In this document: positions 54,919 to 63,962 of the stretch, one piece after another
How the letters are laid out: every line of letters begins with the position of its first letter
How positions within the stretch are numbered: position 1 is the stretch's first letter
Assembly (NCBI GenBank): GCA_021772615.1
Contig: JAJFLQ010000048.1
Coordinates: 62,001 to 126,000 of the forward strand
Direction: 5' to 3'
DNA length: 64,000 nucleotides
Source: Verrucomicrobiota bacterium
GTDB lineage: Bacteria; Verrucomicrobiota; Lentisphaeria; JABSQK01; JAJFLO01
Notes under the pieces: generated by a model
Databases searched by the model: none
Told to the model about the DNA's origin: nothing
Seen by the model: only the letters and a program-made list of their open reading frames with translations
Position numbers and translations under genes: made by a program

Positions 54919-56231
54919 TGACAGACACGGACGAGACGTTTCAGATACTGGTCGTCGATGACCAGGACATGGTCCGGGAATCGCTGCATGAGATCCTCGA
55001 TGCCTATGGCTACAGCGTGGACGAGGCCGATGACGGCAAATCGGCTTTGGAGGTCGTGAACACAAAACGCATTGATCTCATCATTAGCGATCTACACATG
55101 CCCGGCATCTCTGGCGACGAACTCCTGGCCGCGATCCGGCAACGTGACTGTCCAATTCCCATTATCATCGTCACCGGCGACCCCTCGGTCGATTCGGCCG
55201 TCAAATGCATAAAACTCGGCGCCAGCGACTATATCCAGAAACCATTCAGCATAGAAAAGATACGGGAGGCCGTTGAGAAGGTTCGCAACGCCACCGCCGT
55301 ACCCGATTCGAGTGCCCGCACCATTCGCGCGAACAACAGTGGGCACATACTGGGCGGCTACCGGGTATTGAAGACTGTTGCCGAAGGAAACATGGGGGTC
55401 GTTTTTCTCGCGCAAAAGGCGGACGCAGAAAGCGGTGACCGCAAATACTACGCGGTTAAAATTCTCAAAGAAGGCAGTGCCATGACGGATGCCTGCGATG
55501 AATACCGCAAACGCTTCGTAAATGAGGCGGAAGCAGCGTCCAGGATCAAACATAAGAATATCGTAGAGATATACGAATGCGGTATTGCCGAAGATATGGC
55601 CATACCGTTTCTGGTGATGGAATACATTGAGGGCGAGTCGCTTGGGAAATACATAAAGCGCGCAAGAAAATACGATTATCGTCAACGGGTGGAGATTCTC
55701 GTTCAGGTTGTGGAGGCCCTTGCCGCGATGCACGCACACGGCATCTACCATCGCGACATCAAGCCGGAGAATATTATTGTCACCAACGACTTTGTAGTGA
55801 AGGTCACGGATTTTGGCGTTGCCAGCCTCCCGGAGTCAGACCTCACCATGACCACGTCTATTCTGGGCACGCCAAACTACTTCTCGCCGGAGGCGTTCAT
55901 AAGCGCTAAGGTTGATCATCGCTCGGATATCTTCTCTTTCGGAATCGTAGCTTACGAGTTCCTGGTAGGCCGCAAGCCGTTTATGGCGTCGAATCTATCG
56001 AAACTCTATACGGAGATTGCTAAAAATCCGCCTATTTACCCGCAGAAGCTGGCCAGGGACATGCCGGAGGCGCTGCTTGCGATATTGGCTGTGACATTGA
56101 AAAAGCACGTCGGAAAGCGGTACGGTTCGGCACAGGAACTGGCCAGGGATTTTCATGATTTTCTGGACTCGAAGTCCGAAGATGTGCTGGAAAGATTGAA
56201 GCCGAGGCTCGACTATACCGACTGGCTGTAG
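54915..56231 (+). CDS. Response-regulator receiver fused to Ser/Thr protein kinase
   Basis: 438 aa. Residues 8-125 are a CheY-like receiver (ILVVDDQDMVRESLHEIL; phosphoacceptor Asp in LIISDLHMPGISG; YIQKPF lysine). After a 25-residue linker, a Hanks-type kinase: GGYRVLKTVAEGNMGVVFLAQ P-loop, AVKI lysine, HRDIKPENIIV catalytic loop, DFGVAS and GTPNYFSPEAF. It would convert a His-Asp relay into Ser/Thr phosphorylation. The start is the ATG overlapping the manA stop (ATGA). No dedicated histidine kinase is adjacent; the Hpt protein at 35 kb is one possible donor. Confidence 0.93.
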   Translation: MMTDTDETFQILVVDDQDMVRESLHEILDAYGYSVDEADDGKSALEVVNTKRIDLIISDLHMPGISGDELLAAIRQRDCPIPIIIVTGDPSVDSAVKCIKLGASDYIQKPFSIEKIREAVEKVRNATAVPDSSARTIRANNSGHILGGYRVLKTVAEGNMGVVFLAQKADAESGDRKYYAVKILKEGSAMTDACDEYRKRFVNEAEAASRIKHKNIVEIYECGIAEDMAIPFLVMEYIEGESLGKYIKRARKYDYRQRVEILVQVVEALAAMHAHGIYHRDIKPENIIVTNDFVVKVTDFGVASLPESDLTMTTSILGTPNYFSPEAFISAKVDHRSDIFSFGIVAYEFLVGRKPFMASNLSKLYTEIAKNPPIYPQKLARDMPEALLAILAVTLKKHVGKRYGSAQELARDFHDFLDSKSEDVLERLKPRLDYTDWL

Positions 56232-56381
56232 GAAAATGCCGAAAAGTTCTTCCGCGTTTCTTCGCCGGCATGGTCGATTTGATACGATCGATAAGCCGGG
56301 AAAAAAGTCCGGATCGACGCTTTAAGATGCAGTTCCAATTTCCGTGTAATCACAGGGCAACGTAACCTTCAGGAACATCAG

Positions 56382-56897
56382 GTGATCAGGATCCGAGCAA
56401 GAAGAACCATCGCAGCAACCCCGATGTCGTTTATCACTTGCACGATTTTCGTCGTGTCCATGCATCTGGTGCCAGTGCGCCACTTGCTGTCGGTTGATAC
56501 GGCCAGGGTTTATTCCAAGCCTCCACCAATCGATGGCGGCTGTTGTGCCGCGCCTTCCGTAAGTGACGTGCTGGGCTCAATGCTCGGGCAGCCTGTGCCA
56601 ACGTCCTGTTGCGTGGTGGAGATACCAGGCTGCTGCTGCACTACCGGGCCGACAACGACTGAGGCCGGGTCGGCCGGCACAGTTGCGGCGCCCTGCCAAA
56701 ATAATGGCGCGCTGTTGGCATCGACGACGCTCTTCGTGTATTCCGCCCAGAAGCGCCGGCATTTCGTTGTGATGCACAACACCTGTGGTGCACCACGCGA
56801 TCGTCAGTTCGCCATGCGCCCGCCACGCGGATCGGCCTCTCTCTGGTCCGCAGACCTTTCCACGCTCTACAGAATCCATCGCGTGATTCGCTGCTGA
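56382..56897 (+). CDS. Cys-rich small membrane protein, unknown function
   Basis: 171 aa from a GTG with AGGA seven bases upstream. An N-terminal hydrophobic segment (about 15-31, TPMSFITCTIFVVSMHLV) is followed by Cys clusters C54-C55, C76-C77, C84-C86, C105 and C135 in a Pro/Ser/Thr context, then a basic C-terminus. The spaced CC and CCC pairs suggest metal binding; it lies upstream of a TonB receptor and a CxCC protein. I do not recognise the family, and codon bias cannot be judged by eye. Confidence 0.45.
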   Translation: MIRIRARRTIAATPMSFITCTIFVVSMHLVPVRHLLSVDTARVYSKPPPIDGGCCAAPSVSDVLGSMLGQPVPTSCCVVEIPGCCCTTGPTTTEAGSAGTVAAPCQNNGALLASTTLFVYSAQKRRHFVVMHNTCGAPRDRQFAMRPPRGSASLWSADLSTLYRIHRVIRC

Positions 56898-57324
56898 TAC
56901 CCCCTGATCGGCTCCATGGCGCCAATGGCGCCAACTATTCTTCCGTCCATCCACTCCGCTCCGTACTGCGGTCCAGGCCGGCGCTCGGGATCACATTGAC
57001 TGCGTACGCGTAGTCATTGCGTTCCCCCGACTTTGACTATGTTCGCCACCCGCAGCTTGGATCACATTGCGTTACGGCTCTGTGTGGTCCGTACCGCGTC
57101 GTTTTTTCGTTGACGGCGAAACCGCGTATGGCGACGAGATCGGACGCACGTGTCACGCGGATACGTACGTCCTGACGCAACCTGCTCCCGACCTGCCGCT
57201 ATGCGGTGTCGCGGTCGCCAAACTCAAAGCCTCGTCAGGGCGCAATCGCAGATTGACGCGGTATTCACGGAATGACACATCTCAAAAATTAATGATCGTA
57301 CAGAACATATTAAAGGAATTTCAC
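56898..57324. other. Intergenic region, 427 bp, leader of the TonB receptor gene
   Basis: No gene recognised. GGATCACATTG occurs twice (about 56990 and 57059), about 70 bp apart. The TonB receptor frame is open back to about 57067 but lacks signal-peptide sequence there, so this is treated as non-coding. Confidence 0.5.
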
Positions 57325-59394
57325 ATGACACACAGAGTTATTTCCAATCGCGGCTGCATACGTATTGCCGCTGCGTGCATGATCAGTATCGCCATAAACA
57401 TACACGCCGCCGACAACGATTATTACCGCCTGGACGATATCGAAGCGCTCGGCAGTTCGCCGTCACTGACCGTACCGGACCTTGATCTCGCAGGTGAGAT
57501 CATTCGTACCGTGCCCGGTGGTGTGAATATAGTCGATAGCGAGGACTATCTCCGCGGCCGCTCCGCTACCGTTGACGATATGCTTAAGATGGCGCCGGGT
57601 GTATTCGTACAATCGCGATTTGGCGCTGAAGAAGCCCGCATTTCCATACGCGGCTCCGGCCTGCAGCGGACCTTTCATGGTCGCGGCATCATGGTGCTTC
57701 AGGACGGGGTACCGATCAACCTCTCCGACGGCAGCTTTGACATGCAGGCCATCGAGCCCTTTGCCACCAGATATACCGAGGTCTATCGCGGCGCCAATGG
57801 CTTGCAATACGGCAGCAGCAATCTTGGGGGCGTCATCAACTTCGTTTCCGAAACCGGCCATACCGCACCGCGACTGCAACTCCGGCTCGAAGCCGGAAGC
57901 GATGGCTACATCCGGGGACTTGCCGGTGCCGCGGGCGTCGTCGAAAGCCTCGACTACAACATGACTGTCAGCGAATACTTCACGGAAGGCTTTCGGGATC
58001 ATAGCGAACAAAATTCACAGAGATTCTTCGGCAATATCGGTTTACGTTTGAGCCCGGACCTCGAAACCAGATTTTATATCACCGTTGTGAACACCGAATC
58101 CGAATTGCCGGGCAGCCTGACACGCGCGGAACTCGACAACAAACCGGAACAAGCCGCCACGACGAACGTGACAAACGACTGGAAACGGGATTTCCCACTC
58201 TATAGAATTGCCAACAAGACCACGCTTCGCCTGGATGAGAACCTGTTTGAATTCGGCGCGTACTATGCCTACAAAGACCTGTCCCATCCGATATTTGTCG
58301 TGATCAATCAACGGTCCGACGACTTTGGCATCAACGGTATTTTTACAAACAGCAGTGACAGGTTCGGCAATGCCAACCGATTGCGGCTTGGCTTCAATCT
58401 GACCGCGGGCAAGATTGAAGACGATCGTTTCTTTAATGTTGGCGGCAAGGAGTCCGGGCGGGCGACATTCCTGGATAATGACATCGAAACCAACAATCGC
58501 AATATCGATGTTTTTGCAGAAAACCACCATCAAGTCGCGGAACGGCTGGCGCTCATTATCGGTGTGCAGATTGCGAATGCCAAGCGTGACTACGAGTCGG
58601 AATCGACGTCATTCGACGAAACGTTCGATGCAGTCCTGCCCAAAATCGGCGTGTTGTACGACGTGGGCGAAAGGTCCCAGGTCTTTGCCAATTACAGCCG
58701 TAGTTTCGAGCCGCCGACGTTCGGCGAACTCGGCACGGCGAATCCCAACCTTGACGAGCAGACCGCATGGACATTGGAATTCGGCAGTCGCGGCGCCGGC
58801 ACGTCCGTAGCCTGGGATGTTGCCTACTACTACTCCTGGATCGACAACGAGCTTCTTAGCCTCAATGATTTGCAAGGCAATCCATTAGGGACCGTAAATG
58901 CCGATGATACGATTCATCACGGTATTGAACTCGGCTTCGACATCGAGCTACTGAGCCTCGTCACCGGAACGGCATCAGAGGATTTTCAGCTTTTCATACG
59001 TAATAGTTACTTGTGGGGACAGTTCGAATTTGACGGCGATAATGTTTTTGGCGATAATCAACTTGCCGGCTTTCCGGAACATCTGTATCGCGGCGAACTG
59101 GTGCTTGAACATGAACAGGGATTTTACATCGGTGTCAATACGGAATGGTCACCGGAGAAGTACCCGATTGATCACGCCAACACATTCAACTCGGGCAGCT
59201 ATGTTATCTTCGGCATCAAAGCAGGCTACCAGGCCGAACGCGGCATGTCTGTATTCGTCGAAGCGCGGAACCTCGCAGATGAAGAGTACGCGACAACGAC
59301 GGGCGTGATCGCCAATGCGAGCGGCAGCGATCAGCGACAGTTTCTCCCCGGCGACGGTCGGTCATTCTACGCGGGAATTCAATATCGCTGGTAG
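57325..59394 (+). CDS. TonB-dependent outer membrane receptor
   Basis: 689 aa from an ATG with AAAGGA seven bases upstream. Signal peptide of about 28 residues (cleavage near IHAAD). Plug domain: VNIVDSEDYLRGRSATVDDML, RISIRGSGLQRTFHGRGIMVLQDGVPIN, YRGANGLQYGSSNLGGVINF. The barrel of about 22 strands ends FYAGIQYRW, with the terminal aromatic needed for assembly. It imports a bound ligand using TonB energy; whether metal or siderophore is not determined. A secreted CxCC protein follows 206 bp downstream and a Cys-rich protein lies upstream, so copper or another metal is a candidate. Confidence 0.93.
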   Translation: MTHRVISNRGCIRIAAACMISIAINIHAADNDYYRLDDIEALGSSPSLTVPDLDLAGEIIRTVPGGVNIVDSEDYLRGRSATVDDMLKMAPGVFVQSRFGAEEARISIRGSGLQRTFHGRGIMVLQDGVPINLSDGSFDMQAIEPFATRYTEVYRGANGLQYGSSNLGGVINFVSETGHTAPRLQLRLEAGSDGYIRGLAGAAGVVESLDYNMTVSEYFTEGFRDHSEQNSQRFFGNIGLRLSPDLETRFYITVVNTESELPGSLTRAELDNKPEQAATTNVTNDWKRDFPLYRIANKTTLRLDENLFEFGAYYAYKDLSHPIFVVINQRSDDFGINGIFTNSSDRFGNANRLRLGFNLTAGKIEDDRFFNVGGKESGRATFLDNDIETNNRNIDVFAENHHQVAERLALIIGVQIANAKRDYESESTSFDETFDAVLPKIGVLYDVGERSQVFANYSRSFEPPTFGELGTANPNLDEQTAWTLEFGSRGAGTSVAWDVAYYYSWIDNELLSLNDLQGNPLGTVNADDTIHHGIELGFDIELLSLVTGTASEDFQLFIRNSYLWGQFEFDGDNVFGDNQLAGFPEHLYRGELVLEHEQGFYIGVNTEWSPEKYPIDHANTFNSGSYVIFGIKAGYQAERGMSVFVEARNLADEEYATTTGVIANASGSDQRQFLPGDGRSFYAGIQYRW

Positions 59395-59600
59395 CGCACG
59401 GAAACAATATGATTTTGGCCGGCGGCGAATGATTTATGACGCATTCGCCGCCGGTCTTCACATTGCGTGCCGCTCCGGCGGCGACGGAGCATGAAGCAAC
59501 AGCGCAGCATTTGCCGGCAGCCATACTGAGCGAATTGCACAACATTGAACCATCACATCACGACAAAAGGTCACCTTCACACGTGGGAATCAGAACAATC

Positions 59601-60809
59601 ATGAGCTTTTTTAACCCTCACAACAGCATTATCGCCGTTGCCGTGTCGTGCGTTCTTGCTACGACATGCTCGCGTACCATGGCGAACCCGACGACAACGA
59701 ACCACGATGGTCAACAGCCTGCTGCGACTGGACTCTGCAGCCTCGACGTATTCGAGAATAATGGTACACTCCATCTCCTGTACGGAACACGCGGCGCTGC
59801 CGGCGCCGTGCCCCTAATGTATCAACAATCTGCGGACAATGGTAACTCGTGGTCAGACCCAGTACGGGTCGACGCGACGTTGCCGGCTGCGAACGGCGTG
59901 CGCTTCGGTATGGATCCACAAGTTACCGCCCACAACGATCACGTCCTGGTCGTCTGGCAGACTGCCGGTGACGGATTTATGGGCAGCGGCCCGTTGACGG
60001 CAGCGCGGTCGGATGACGGCGGCCGGTCGTGGCAGTCGGCGCCGAATCCGGCAGACGACAACAGTACGTCGGGTCATGGATTCGTTGATATCATCTCTGA
60101 CGCGGACGGACAATTTTCCCTGGTATGGCTGGACAGCCGCAGCGGTCAGCAGGGCCTTATTTTTTCCAAATCCGTGGATCACGGAAAGACATGGGCGCCG
60201 AACGTCGTCGTCGATCCGGAGACGTGTGAGTGCTGCTGGAACAGCATGGACATGGCCCCGAACAATCAGCTTTTCGCGCTGTATCGCGACAAAGCGCCGC
60301 GCGATATGGCCCTCGCGCTCTCATCAGACGGCGGTCTCACCTGGTCGCCGGCTGGGCGCGTCGGCGCGTTTGACTGGGCGCTCGACGGTTGCCCCCACGT
60401 TGGCGGCGGCGTAGCAGCCGCCACAATCGAGGGGCGAACCATAGCGCATACCGCGGTCTGGACTGGAGAGGCGGAACATCGTGGCGTGTTCTACGTGCGG
60501 TTGGACGTTGACAAGAGCAGCTATTCTGCACCTGCACGTCTTGGCACACCCACCGCGCGAAATCCGGCTATCGCAGCGAATGCATCAGGACATGTGGCCA
60601 TTGTGTGGAGCGATGTCGTCGAAAATCAGACGGTTGTTTTCCTGGCCTTGTCGTACGATGGCGGGTCGACATGGGAGCCGCCGCGACGCATATCAACACA
60701 CGGGCGGGATGCAACCTATCCAAAGATCGTTGAACAAGGCGACACGTTTCAGGTTTTCTGGGCCGATGCGCACAACGGCCATACGCATTGGAAGCACTAT
60801 CGATTCTAG
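59601..60809 (+). CDS. Secreted BNR/Asp-box beta-propeller protein with CxCC motif
   Basis: 402 aa from an internal ATG that begins with a signal sequence (MSFFNPHNSIIAVAVSCVLA). Repeated Asp-box motifs of the sialidase-like beta-propeller are visible: SADNGNSWSD, RSDDGGRSWQS, KSVDHGKTWAP, SSDGGLTWSP, SYDGGSTWEP. No sialidase Arg triad or active site was recognised. Between them sits DPETCECCWNSMD, a CxCC site, followed by WALDGCPH. CxCC with CPH may bind a metal, matching the TonB receptor upstream. A role as a metal-chaperone-like propeller is an inference. Confidence 0.82.
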   Translation: MSFFNPHNSIIAVAVSCVLATTCSRTMANPTTTNHDGQQPAATGLCSLDVFENNGTLHLLYGTRGAAGAVPLMYQQSADNGNSWSDPVRVDATLPAANGVRFGMDPQVTAHNDHVLVVWQTAGDGFMGSGPLTAARSDDGGRSWQSAPNPADDNSTSGHGFVDIISDADGQFSLVWLDSRSGQQGLIFSKSVDHGKTWAPNVVVDPETCECCWNSMDMAPNNQLFALYRDKAPRDMALALSSDGGLTWSPAGRVGAFDWALDGCPHVGGGVAAATIEGRTIAHTAVWTGEAEHRGVFYVRLDVDKSSYSAPARLGTPTARNPAIAANASGHVAIVWSDVVENQTVVFLALSYDGGSTWEPPRRISTHGRDATYPKIVEQGDTFQVFWADAHNGHTHWKHYRF

Positions 60810-61276
60810 CAGCCTGGATTATTCATGCATGAATATTCCACAGCAGTTACCGAGAACTCGAGATATCAAGGTATTCCATTGCCTTTTTAACCACAATATC
60901 TCCGTCGCTCATCGACCTGAGGCACGCCAAGAAGCCTCGCGACGAGGCGTTGTGTTTGGGGTTGTCGCCCACCTAAACAGACCCCAAATCACTCGATTAA
61001 GAATTGCGTGCTGATGTTGTGTAGCCGCGGCTCACAGAGCCGCGGCTGCATTTCCTCAATTGATTGACATTGAAATTGCCAATTTTTGGGTGTGATTCTC
61101 GTGCAAATTCCCCCTCAACTCTCTATCTATTCCAATCCTGAAACGCAATCCGGAATCGAGCCCAGATCTCTGGACATATAGGAACTTTTCGTTTCCTCTA
61201 ATTTCGGAATTTGGTGTTCGATATCTTTCCGCGGTTTTCCTGCATGCCTTCTCAACTCAGTGACATTGGGCTCCTG
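60810..61276. other. Intergenic region between convergent genes, 467 bp, with a hairpin
   Basis: No gene or tRNA. A perfect hairpin at 61023-61047 (arm AGCCGCGGCTC, 3-nt loop, 11-bp stem) lies in it. No T-run follows on either strand, so it may be a bidirectional weak terminator or a structural element. Confidence 0.6.
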
Positions 61277-61696
61277 CTAGAACCCGCCATTGCCGGTGGA
61301 GCCGATGCCGTAGCACCAGTTGATGAGCAGCAGCGCTATTAACGCCCAGGGCGCCGAGTGCTGGAGTCGAAGGATAAGGCAGGCCGCCGGCCGGTCGCGG
61401 CGGGTGAGCATGTATGCGTGATACGCAATCTGCGTGAAAAGAAAAAGATATACGACAACGCCAAGCCGATGATACTGCAACGACTCGGCGATGTCGCCGT
61501 GTCCGAGCAGGATGAATGAGCGGGTCATCCCGCACCCCGGGCAATCCGCGCCAAAGATAGCGTTTGTCAGGCAGAAACCCGGCAGATTGAGGCCCAAAAA
61601 ACGCGGTCGCGCGTCGCGTTCCGGATCAAACCCCATCGTGGCCGACAGCAGGAAGACTGCGGCAAACGCCACCAGGTAATGGCGATGTGTGCGCAT
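61277..61696 (-). CDS. DUF2752 membrane protein
   Basis: 139 aa; a GTG at 61717 is an alternative start. Membrane segments at about 5-20, 70-90 and 110-128. The DUF2752 hallmark is GADCPGCGMTRSFILLGHGD, with its Cys-Cys pair, followed by YHRLGVVVYLFLFTQIAYHAY. Function is unknown. It lies 32 bp downstream of the E2-like gene in the same direction, and looks like the last gene of that operon. Confidence 0.85.
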   Translation of the reverse strand: MRTHRHYLVAFAAVFLLSATMGFDPERDARPRFLGLNLPGFCLTNAIFGADCPGCGMTRSFILLGHGDIAESLQYHRLGVVVYLFLFTQIAYHAYMLTRRDRPAACLILRLQHSAPWALIALLLINWCYGIGSTGNGGF

Positions 61697-61728
61697 GCTG
61701 TGGGATGGTGAGTGCACGTCGTTTTTTG

Positions 61729-62655
61729 TCAGTGCGGAGCGAACGGGTCAGGCTCGGTGGGCTGTGGTGCAAACTGAAGCTGGCTGCAATCGGGACAACA
61801 ATACGCCCGGCTGCCATCGGCGTCGGCAACTTTCTTGATGTCGTTGATACAGACGACAGCCTGGCAACGGTCACAGTTCACCGTGCAATCCCGGCAATAT
61901 CCCATGCCGCATGCCTTGCAGCTTCGAGTATGATCGGTGCAGACCAGTTGCCGGCAGCCAATGCATTTGTGAATGCATTTGTAACACACGGACCGTTGGC
62001 ATTCTATGCATTTCAGGTCATCGCATTTCAGGCAGAGATCGGTGTCGCAGACGACGCAATCGCGCCGACAGTCACCGCACGCAATGTGATCATTCAGGCA
62101 CACACTGAATGGCACGCCGCCGTCGTTCTTTCTACCGCAATTGGCACACAGACAACCGTCTTCGATTCGGCCGCCGGCTTCGCCAATATCGAGCATTTTA
62201 CTAAAATCATGATGGTCCGTCGGTACCTGATCCTGGTTTTGCTCTACCCAGCGGGCAGCCTCACCGTTCAGCGGGCTCTTTACGTTATACGATTGATACG
62301 CAATCATCTCTGCGATACGCACAATGAGATTGGCCAATGACTCACCCGCTGACCAGTGATCGCCAATGCAAATGGCGTGCGGCGCGATGTTGGGGTGAAA
62401 AACAGGGCTTAACATCTTACACTGTGGCGATAACCGCGGGTACGCTGAGGTAAGGACGATTTCCACATTGAAACTGCTGCGCATTCGGATGTCTTTGGAA
62501 CTCGGGTCTATCTCCAGGCCGTTTACGAGGTACTCGAATTGGTATTTTTCCGGCGGGTTGCCAATCGTCTTGATCATGCGAATGCGGGTTTTGCCGCTGA
62601 AGATCGAGCAAATTTTCTGGTAATCCGCGTGAAGGCGCCGAAGTCGCAGGCTCAT
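61729..62655 (-). CDS. E2 (UBC-like) domain fused to tandem Cys-rich zinc repeats
   Basis: 308 aa. Residues about 30-145 read as a ubiquitin-conjugating enzyme: SFNVEIVLTSAYPRLSPQCKML, then FHPNI (H87-P88-N89, the canonical HPN) and candidate catalytic Cys96 in HAICIGDHW, seven residues after the Asn, followed by the family-typical SLANLIVRIAEMI and SPLNGEAARWVEQN. From about 166 on there are about 27 cysteines; 200-274 contain five tandem 15-16 residue units of CxxC-x4-C-x2-C/H/D type. This suggests an E2 with its own RING-like/zinc-finger substrate or E3 arm. Starts 4 bp inside the upstream protease gene (ATGA). Confidence 0.88.
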   Translation of the reverse strand: MSLRLRRLHADYQKICSIFSGKTRIRMIKTIGNPPEKYQFEYLVNGLEIDPSSKDIRMRSSFNVEIVLTSAYPRLSPQCKMLSPVFHPNIAPHAICIGDHWSAGESLANLIVRIAEMIAYQSYNVKSPLNGEAARWVEQNQDQVPTDHHDFSKMLDIGEAGGRIEDGCLCANCGRKNDGGVPFSVCLNDHIACGDCRRDCVVCDTDLCLKCDDLKCIECQRSVCYKCIHKCIGCRQLVCTDHTRSCKACGMGYCRDCTVNCDRCQAVVCINDIKKVADADGSRAYCCPDCSQLQFAPQPTEPDPFAPH

Positions 62656-63962
62656 AAGCCATCCTCATTCGGTTGCTCGATGATGTGCAGGAACTCTGCT
62701 GCGCGCTCACCCAGAAGGTTGCAGAGCGACTCCGTGGTAATGGAGAAATTCAGCCCTTCCGATACGGATTTGTTGACCATCTTGGTATTGATCCCGACGA
62801 GTTCGCCGAGTTCGCCGTAGAGTCCACCGCCGCTGTTGCCCTGGTTGATCGGCGTTTGCGTCTGATAGAAGGCGACGGTATGATCGCCGAACTCCTGCTT
62901 GCGGATACCCGATATTACACCTTCGGTATAGGTCCACAACAGATTCATCGGATTCCCGATCGCAAAAACCTTGCTGCTCTGGGGCAGCACCTCGCGCAAG
63001 ATTCGAATCCGCTCGTACTTGTCGAGCGTAAACGTACGACACGACAGGATCGCCAGATCGACGCCTTCGGGGGCCAGCCAAGCGACCGTCGCCGTGCTTT
63101 CCTCGGCATTGTAGAACGATACCGTGATATCACAGTCTTCGACTTCTGCCGCCTTTTCGACGCCGATCACGTGTTTGTTGGTGAGGACGTAGGCATCCTG
63201 TCCATCCTTCTTCACGACTACGCCGGAACCAAACAGCATCGCCCGGTTAAGGAAGCCGGCTTTTCTGGTCTTGACTACCGTGTTGGCGCGTAACGCGGTC
63301 GACTTTTCGCGCGGCATCTTTTCCAGATGCTCCTCGCTGGGAAGCATGCTGATCTGGTGATCTGCGATCCTTTCGGAATGGCGAAAATCTCCCTGTTTGC
63401 CGATCAGCCCGACATAGATCATGAGAATGATGCACGACGCAATCACGCCGATACCGGCAGGTACGCCGTCCCGGAATCCGGGTTTCATGCTGGTGCGCAC
63501 AAGCGAGACGATGCCGAGAAGGATGGCTGCCGAGGCGGTCGCCATACCGACCGCAAGGAGTGTTGTGTTGCCGTTGACGACGCCGATGAAGCCTGCCAGA
63601 CTCAGGATCATGACCACCACCGACAGTCGGGCCGGCCCGCTCGTTTTCCCCGTGGCCGGTGGAAGGTATTCCCGCGCAATCTCCTCTGGTTTCGGCCGGT
63701 GCGGCGCTGGGGGTACGATTATGTTCTCCAGTTCACCCGCCGTAATGATGATATCGGTTTGCACCGCCTGGGCCATGCGCACCTTGGGATCGCAGATGTA
63801 GGATGCACAGCCGCTGTTGTGGTCCCAGCAGGAATCATGATGGAAGCCGCCGCAATCGGGACAGGTAACAATGAGCTGTCCTTCACTTATCGTTTCCTGA
63901 CAATACGGGCAGGTGTTTCCGGTGTGAAACAAATTCGCGTGAGATGGTGTTGGTCGCTGCAT
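62652..63962 (-). CDS. Membrane RING-finger/trypsin-like serine protease
   Basis: 436 aa. N-terminal prokaryotic RING-type finger at 18-57: C18xxC21, C34xxC37, HH41-42, C45, C52. Three transmembrane helices follow at about 112-129, 132-155 and 168-188, then a trypsin-fold HtrA/DegP-like protease with H264 (TNKHVIG), D302 (VDLAILS), S377 (GNSGGGLYGE). There is no PDZ domain. The finger stays cytoplasmic if the helices place the protease on the opposite side, or vice versa; topology is not settled. It is first of three co-oriented genes with the E2-like and DUF2752 genes; the operon may start beyond the window's right edge. Confidence 0.92.
   Translation of the reverse strand: MQRPTPSHANLFHTGNTCPYCQETISEGQLIVTCPDCGGFHHDSCWDHNSGCASYICDPKVRMAQAVQTDIIITAGELENIIVPPAPHRPKPEEIAREYLPPATGKTSGPARLSVVVMILSLAGFIGVVNGNTTLLAVGMATASAAILLGIVSLVRTSMKPGFRDGVPAGIGVIASCIILMIYVGLIGKQGDFRHSERIADHQISMLPSEEHLEKMPREKSTALRANTVVKTRKAGFLNRAMLFGSGVVVKKDGQDAYVLTNKHVIGVEKAAEVEDCDITVSFYNAEESTATVAWLAPEGVDLAILSCRTFTLDKYERIRILREVLPQSSKVFAIGNPMNLLWTYTEGVISGIRKQEFGDHTVAFYQTQTPINQGNSGGGLYGELGELVGINTKMVNKSVSEGLNFSITTESLCNLLGERAAEFLHIIEQPNEDGL

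Noticed and set aside
59601..60809. True sialidase
   Set aside because: Asp-boxes show a beta-propeller fold, but the catalytic Arg triad, Tyr/Glu nucleophile and RIP motif were not recognised.
60810..61276. Possible tRNA or small RNA gene around the hairpin at 61023
   Set aside because: A simple perfect hairpin only; no cloverleaf, no T-loop consensus and no anticodon arm.
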